16,059 nt of DNA from Euryarchaeota archaeon UBA226. GTDB taxonomy: Archaea > Thermoplasmatota > Poseidoniia > Poseidoniales > Poseidoniaceae. The notes below the pieces were generated by a model that did not search any database, was not told the DNA's origin, and was given only the letters and a program-made list of their open reading frames with translations. Shown in pieces: positions 13,801 through 16,059 of the stretch (positions are counted from its first letter, which is position 1; every line of letters begins with the position of its first letter). The stretch lies in assembly GCA_002505935.1 (NCBI GenBank), contig DAWL01000174.1, positions 1 to 16,059 of the forward strand. The letters are read 5' to 3'. Both the position numbers and the translations under genes were made by a program.

Positions 13801-14710
13801 CCACCAGTTCAACACTTTCTGCGGAGGGGTGGTTTCTAATTGCGTAATCATTGGCATAATGCAGTACTCCATCGGTCAGCTGCATCCCCCATCCATAATC
13901 ACCTTTCATCATGATAACTTGAGTACCTTCCACATTTTCAGGCATAACTCTAACTTCCATAGTAAGTCCTGTTGATATCTCTATATCATCGACATCTGAA
14001 ATGATTGCATAAGCCTCTGAATCACCAGACTCTTCTTCTATTTCGGGCAGCAGAATTGCATAATCTACTCCACCTCCGACTTCTACTAATCCATGGATTG
14101 TCAAATCCTCTGGCTCATCAACACTATCAGCCCAGAATCCGATCTGAACACCTTCTTCAGTATCTGAAGAGATGTAAGCATAATCTTCTCCCAACTCCAT
14201 ACTAGGCTGAGTATCATCCCAATTTCGATACCAACTGGGTTGCATTGCATCCCATTGCCAGAAACCTTCCTTTTCAGCATCGGACAGACCTAGCCATATG
14301 TGTCTCGGAGTGCCATTCCAAAAGGTGAAGGTCGAAACTACCCACTGATTTTCAGCAGCATCGTCGATACTGACTAACTGGCCACCCAAGGATTGAGCGG
14401 TTGCAGAACTTAGTGAACGATTAGCCGCTTCAAGTAGGTGATAGCGGTGGCCATTGGCTGGATTATCGTAAGTTCCCAAGATTGATGGCATATGAGATTC
14501 ATTGCTGGAATTATCTCCAGAATCTCTAGCAGCAGCACTAGACACAGTTGCCAAAGAGGGACCAACCAAACTATTGGAGACTACAGCCATTGGAGCAAGA
14601 AGCATCAATAGAATCAATCCAATCGACAGGAATCCGACATCGCGATGGTTGGATTTCATGTTCTTGGCTGAAAGCGCTTGTGGAATAATGTTGTGCATTA
14701 ACGTGCCCAT
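10838..14710 (-). CDS. Giant surface-anchored protein: C-type lectin, LamG, PPC-like repeats, EF-hands
   Basis: A protein of 1290 residues, or 1273 from ATG 14659 (residue 18), which gives the better signal peptide (MKSNHRD then a hydrophobic run). A C-type lectin-like domain follows (about 80-212: IWLGLSD, NWDDTQPS, EDYAYI) but has no disulfide cysteines. A LamG/concanavalin-like domain spans about 232-400, with the four cysteines C349, C356, C368 and C370 and the ending VLDDVRVWDRALTEQEI. Four beta-sandwich PPC-like modules lie at about 447-556, 568-702, 713-815 and 826-921; three share a G-[GST]-G-D-[AP]-[DN]-L core. Three EF-hand calcium loops lie at 952-963, 1027-1038 and 1080-1091. The region 964-1000 is very acidic and holds a WEDD tandem. 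One transmembrane helix (about 1143-1163) is followed by a Ser/Pro-rich cytoplasmic tail of about 125 residues. It probably binds glycans or matrix outside the cell. No PGF-CTERM signal is seen, so it is not an obvious ArtA substrate. Confidence 0.88.
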   Translation of the reverse strand: MGTLMHNIIPQALSAKNMKSNHRDVGFLSIGLILLMLLAPMAVVSNSLVGPSLATVSSAAARDSGDNSSNESHMPSILGTYDNPANGHRYHLLEAANRSLSSATAQSLGGQLVSIDDAAENQWVVSTFTFWNGTPRHIWLGLSDAEKEGFWQWDAMQPSWYRNWDDTQPSMELGEDYAYISSDTEEGVQIGFWADSVDEPEDLTIHGLVEVGGGVDYAILLPEIEEESGDSEAYAIISDVDDIEISTGLTMEVRVMPENVEGTQVIMMKGDYGWGMQLTDGVLHYANDYAIRNHPSAESVELVENEWAHLAITIEEGIGGAFWIDGERIANISADDAVIPAGDFGSNSCFQSGEDCDEFYIGRQGAGCDCNHYFGVLDDVRVWDRALTEQEISDAHTGQGPATNLAPLLHLDFDEGTGDSSWDEISLLESTFHGVVWVDLDGEELNNPTELHNGDEFWSLSGKEGTTYIYWIDVPNRVQFMNIEFWGWDGEAVMYVRKGAIPNEHNNDYTSGQKDGRFDDFISWGSGNYAWPDEGVYWIVIEGQTEFDFYSLAVWWNEVPAPPPLDEMTELNNGIPVPDQDISTSEVSYYYIDLDETVDLIEIETYGGSGDADLYVAYDADPAEWSSGNFDWGVWGAETDGRQGGPNQKNPGNSQENQRYANSKGPDNDEKVVLMAPMQGIWYIAVEAFEKVSDLNIVARFTYPPPNADPVNSIELQPGVPYTPVSGNSHSDRHFHINTSFDVNRLEIQLEGGTGDADLFLSMNDVPSKEDYDATSSTFGNDEFIYVNSPLVGTYHIMVSGWSGFEGAAITASFTDNSDYVPEIKPIKLFNEEPVHNLRGDDGQELLFYVELESGVDSFSISLTGGFGDPNLFVESESDEWQSTGRQTWESVWIESPDEGRYDITVIAGSDFEGTSIVASWYDWGTPDLPDVPPDVLVDCKETANFFMEIFDFNGDGVVDEDEYFSGFDDDVWEDDWEDDWDFDEGDKEEWDGDKSKDTSGRQRGSEQSSDDLREPVSDDDVFILIDSDENGELTYNELLLYACSCSVELEMAQELYVPMDEEEFAEFNWKNELKFEELDRNSNGLVDFDEFENAMDSCETTWDPFDLEDGKDGGKDDSKSEDDSGEGILGTDYLANVDEEVVYSVAIGVAILVILLLALAFAQARKGVEAETWEDMESDIISRQTEAMLSGASPPSIVVDSEPMIEAPVTSPTPSIEPDTNPSTPISGVDMGDMLNDLGLDEGPSSTVSAPPSHIMGSLQADGSETLEWPSGSGNHFTRSSFDAPWSPR
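11767..11790. repeat. 12-base tandem repeat inside the giant surface-protein gene
   Basis: CCCAATCGTCTT occurs twice in direct tandem, followed by a partial third copy (CCCAT). On the coding strand it makes the WEDDWEDDWD acidic run (about residues 973-982), between the first and second EF-hand. An in-frame repeat like this can expand or contract without breaking the frame. Confidence 0.7.
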
Positions 14711-14751
14711 GAATTTCTACATATGAACGAGGTGGTTGAGTCTTTTACAAA

Positions 14752-16059
14752 TCAACGAACTTTCTTTCCACCGATACGTAGTTTGGTCTTGAGGGGCATT
14801 TGATGTTCCCAAGCAAACTCCTTGACAATACGCCATCCACTTTCTTCACCGACGAAATCGGTGACCTCGATTACCTTCTCCCTAGTATTTGCCTTGAAGG
14901 CCGCAACTGCCTCTGCATTACGGAATACCAAATAGGCTGATCCGAATCCAAATCTTTGCCTTAGAATATCAGAAAAATAAGGAGACAGATTATCTGAAGG
15001 AGGTAATACAAAATCCCTTATTGGTGGTATTCCATCAGCCTCTTCCAACAACTCTTTGCGGCCCCAACACACTTCGTGCAAATCATGAATAAGGAATCCT
15101 TTGATCAATGTGCCATCCTGTTCGAATTCCTGCAATACTGATTTCAACTCTTCTGGTTTGAACGGAGTTCCAGATAATCTTTGGAATTGCTTCAATGTCA
15201 ATACAGGATAATCCTTGACTATCTTACGGAGATACTCCTTGCGCAAAATTGCACGGTCGCTGTTCATAATTGGATTGACAGTCTTGAATCCAGAACGATA
15301 ATCTTGGACTAAGTGCCCTGATCTAAGTAGCGGTTGAATCAACTTACGGAAGGCTGCGCGCTTCATCGCTGCCCTCTCCATGAATAGAGACGGGTCTGAG
15401 TTGTTGTCAAAGAATTCTAAGACATCCCACAAATCTTCATCTGGCTCAAGCCCACGAATTGAAACTAATTCCCTGAAATGATCTAATGGCGCCCATACTT
15501 GATGGCCTCTGAGATTAATTCCCATGTGCAATTGCTTTGCGGTAGCCATACTCTTGAGATCAACGCGATATAATTCGCTACGTCCACGTAAAGCAAAATC
15601 ATCGCGAATCTCATGCACAGTTCCAAGCGCTTGAGTTTCATTCTCTAGTCGAGATGATTGGTGTAAATGGTGTTTGAAGAAGAGTGCCCTCTCGGCCAAT
15701 TCACGCGGCTTGGGATCAATTATACCTCCGCGAATCAATCTTTCTCCTGCCTTCTTGAATCCAATTGATTCTAACGCCCCGTAGGTCGTTTCGTCGAGTT
15801 CGCTAATCGCCTCCCCATTGAAGGCTGACATAATCGCCACATCGATTAGCTGATCTCCCCAATTATCCAGCAATTTTTCAAAGGCATCACAGAATTCATC
15901 AAGATAGGCATAGGGGATATGAAGGTCCTTTATCTCAAGGTAATCATTGACTCTATACATCAAAATCTTTCCAATCGGATCAACGCCTTTGAAGACTGGT
16001 AAATACCAGCCAGTCTTCAATTTGGAACGGACTTCCCATATGAATCGGGAACAATATGG
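14752..16059 (-). CDS. Lhr-C-terminal / AlkZ-like winged-helix protein, 3' part (cut by window edge)
   Basis: The frame is open to the right edge, so the N-terminus is missing. An internal TTG at 16020 would give 422 residues, but the upstream codons (CSRFIWEVRSK) read as protein, so the start is probably outside the window. Numbering from that TTG, the segment around 60-100 (FNGEAISEL, GALESIGFKKAGERLIRGG) resembles the C-terminal module of Lhr helicases. A winged-helix pattern lies at 270-325: TLKQFQRLSGTPFKPEELKS, then VLQEFEQDGTLIKGF and VCWGRKELLE. It is like the 'G..t.eel...l....L..Le..G.l..G.F...W..r..L' pattern shared by Lhr and AlkZ/YcaQ DNA glycosylases. The block LPPSDNLSPYFSDILRQRFGFG (340-360) recalls the AlkZ beta-barrel. 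A DNA repair role is therefore plausible but not shown; no helicase motifs lie in the visible part. Confidence 0.6.
   Translation of the reverse strand, partial: PYCSRFIWEVRSKLKTGWYLPVFKGVDPIGKILMYRVNDYLEIKDLHIPYAYLDEFCDAFEKLLDNWGDQLIDVAIMSAFNGEAISELDETTYGALESIGFKKAGERLIRGGIIDPKPRELAERALFFKHHLHQSSRLENETQALGTVHEIRDDFALRGRSELYRVDLKSMATAKQLHMGINLRGHQVWAPLDHFRELVSIRGLEPDEDLWDVLEFFDNNSDPSLFMERAAMKRAAFRKLIQPLLRSGHLVQDYRSGFKTVNPIMNSDRAILRKEYLRKIVKDYPVLTLKQFQRLSGTPFKPEELKSVLQEFEQDGTLIKGFLIHDLHEVCWGRKELLEEADGIPPIRDFVLPPSDNLSPYFSDILRQRFGFGSAYLVFRNAEAVAAFKANTREKVIEVTDFVGEESGWRIVKEFAWEHQMPLKTKLRIGGKKVR

Noticed and set aside
10838..14710. PGF-CTERM sorting signal at the end of the giant protein
   Set aside because: There is no PGF motif near the C-terminus; the hydrophobic helix is about 125 residues from the end and is followed by a long polar tail.

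Overview
The window looks like a chromosomal segment of an uncultured euryarchaeon, most likely marine Poseidoniia (Marine Group II) or a close relative. This taxonomic guess rests on three things: an archaeal informational core (proteasome alpha, SBDS, exosome Rrp4/Rrp41, TiaS, Dph6), an archaeosortase, and a very large acidic secreted protein with lectin, LamG, PPC-like and EF-hand parts. No phage genes, insertion sequences, CRISPR array, rRNA or tRNA were seen. Coding density is very high and no gene-free gap exceeds about 105 bases.

Region 1 (1-2566, minus strand) is the archaeal proteasome/exosome operon, read from right to left: psmA, SBDS (sdo1), rrp4 and rrp41. rrp41 is cut by the left window edge. 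The genes join proteolysis, ribosome maturation and 3'-end RNA processing, and rrp4 and rrp41 overlap by one base.

Region 2 (2670-4744, plus) is transcribed away from psmA. It holds dph6 (the last step of diphthamide synthesis on elongation factor 2) and purB (purine biosynthesis). purB abuts, with no spacer, a convergent small membrane protein gene. Next on the minus strand is a small tail-anchored protein that I read as a candidate Sec61-beta translocon subunit.

Region 3 (5581-6768, plus) has a two-CBS-domain protein with an acidic tail and a RecA/RadB-like P-loop protein with an altered Walker A lysine. It runs convergently into a minus-strand set: a small single-pass membrane protein, a PKD/Ig-like lipoprotein candidate, tiaS (tRNA-Ile2 agmatidine synthetase), a GmhB-like HAD phosphatase and a GmhA-like phosphosugar isomerase. 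The last two suggest a heptose-phosphate route feeding surface glycans.

Region 4 (9929-16059): archaeosortase A (plus) diverges from gmhA across a 60-base gap centred on a small palindrome that encloses a TATA-like core. It converges, with a 12-base overlap, on a giant gene for a surface-anchored protein of up to 1290 residues. Together, sugar-precursor enzymes, archaeosortase and giant surface protein suggest a cell-envelope neighbourhood. The right edge holds the 3' part of a winged-helix protein resembling the C-terminal region of Lhr helicases or AlkZ/YcaQ glycosylases.

Initiation signals look mixed. Several internal operon genes (SBDS, rrp41, tiaS, gmhB) have purine-rich Shine-Dalgarno motifs, whereas several promoter-proximal genes have AT-rich TATA-like elements about 25-33 bases before the start codon, which would give leaderless or short-leader transcripts.
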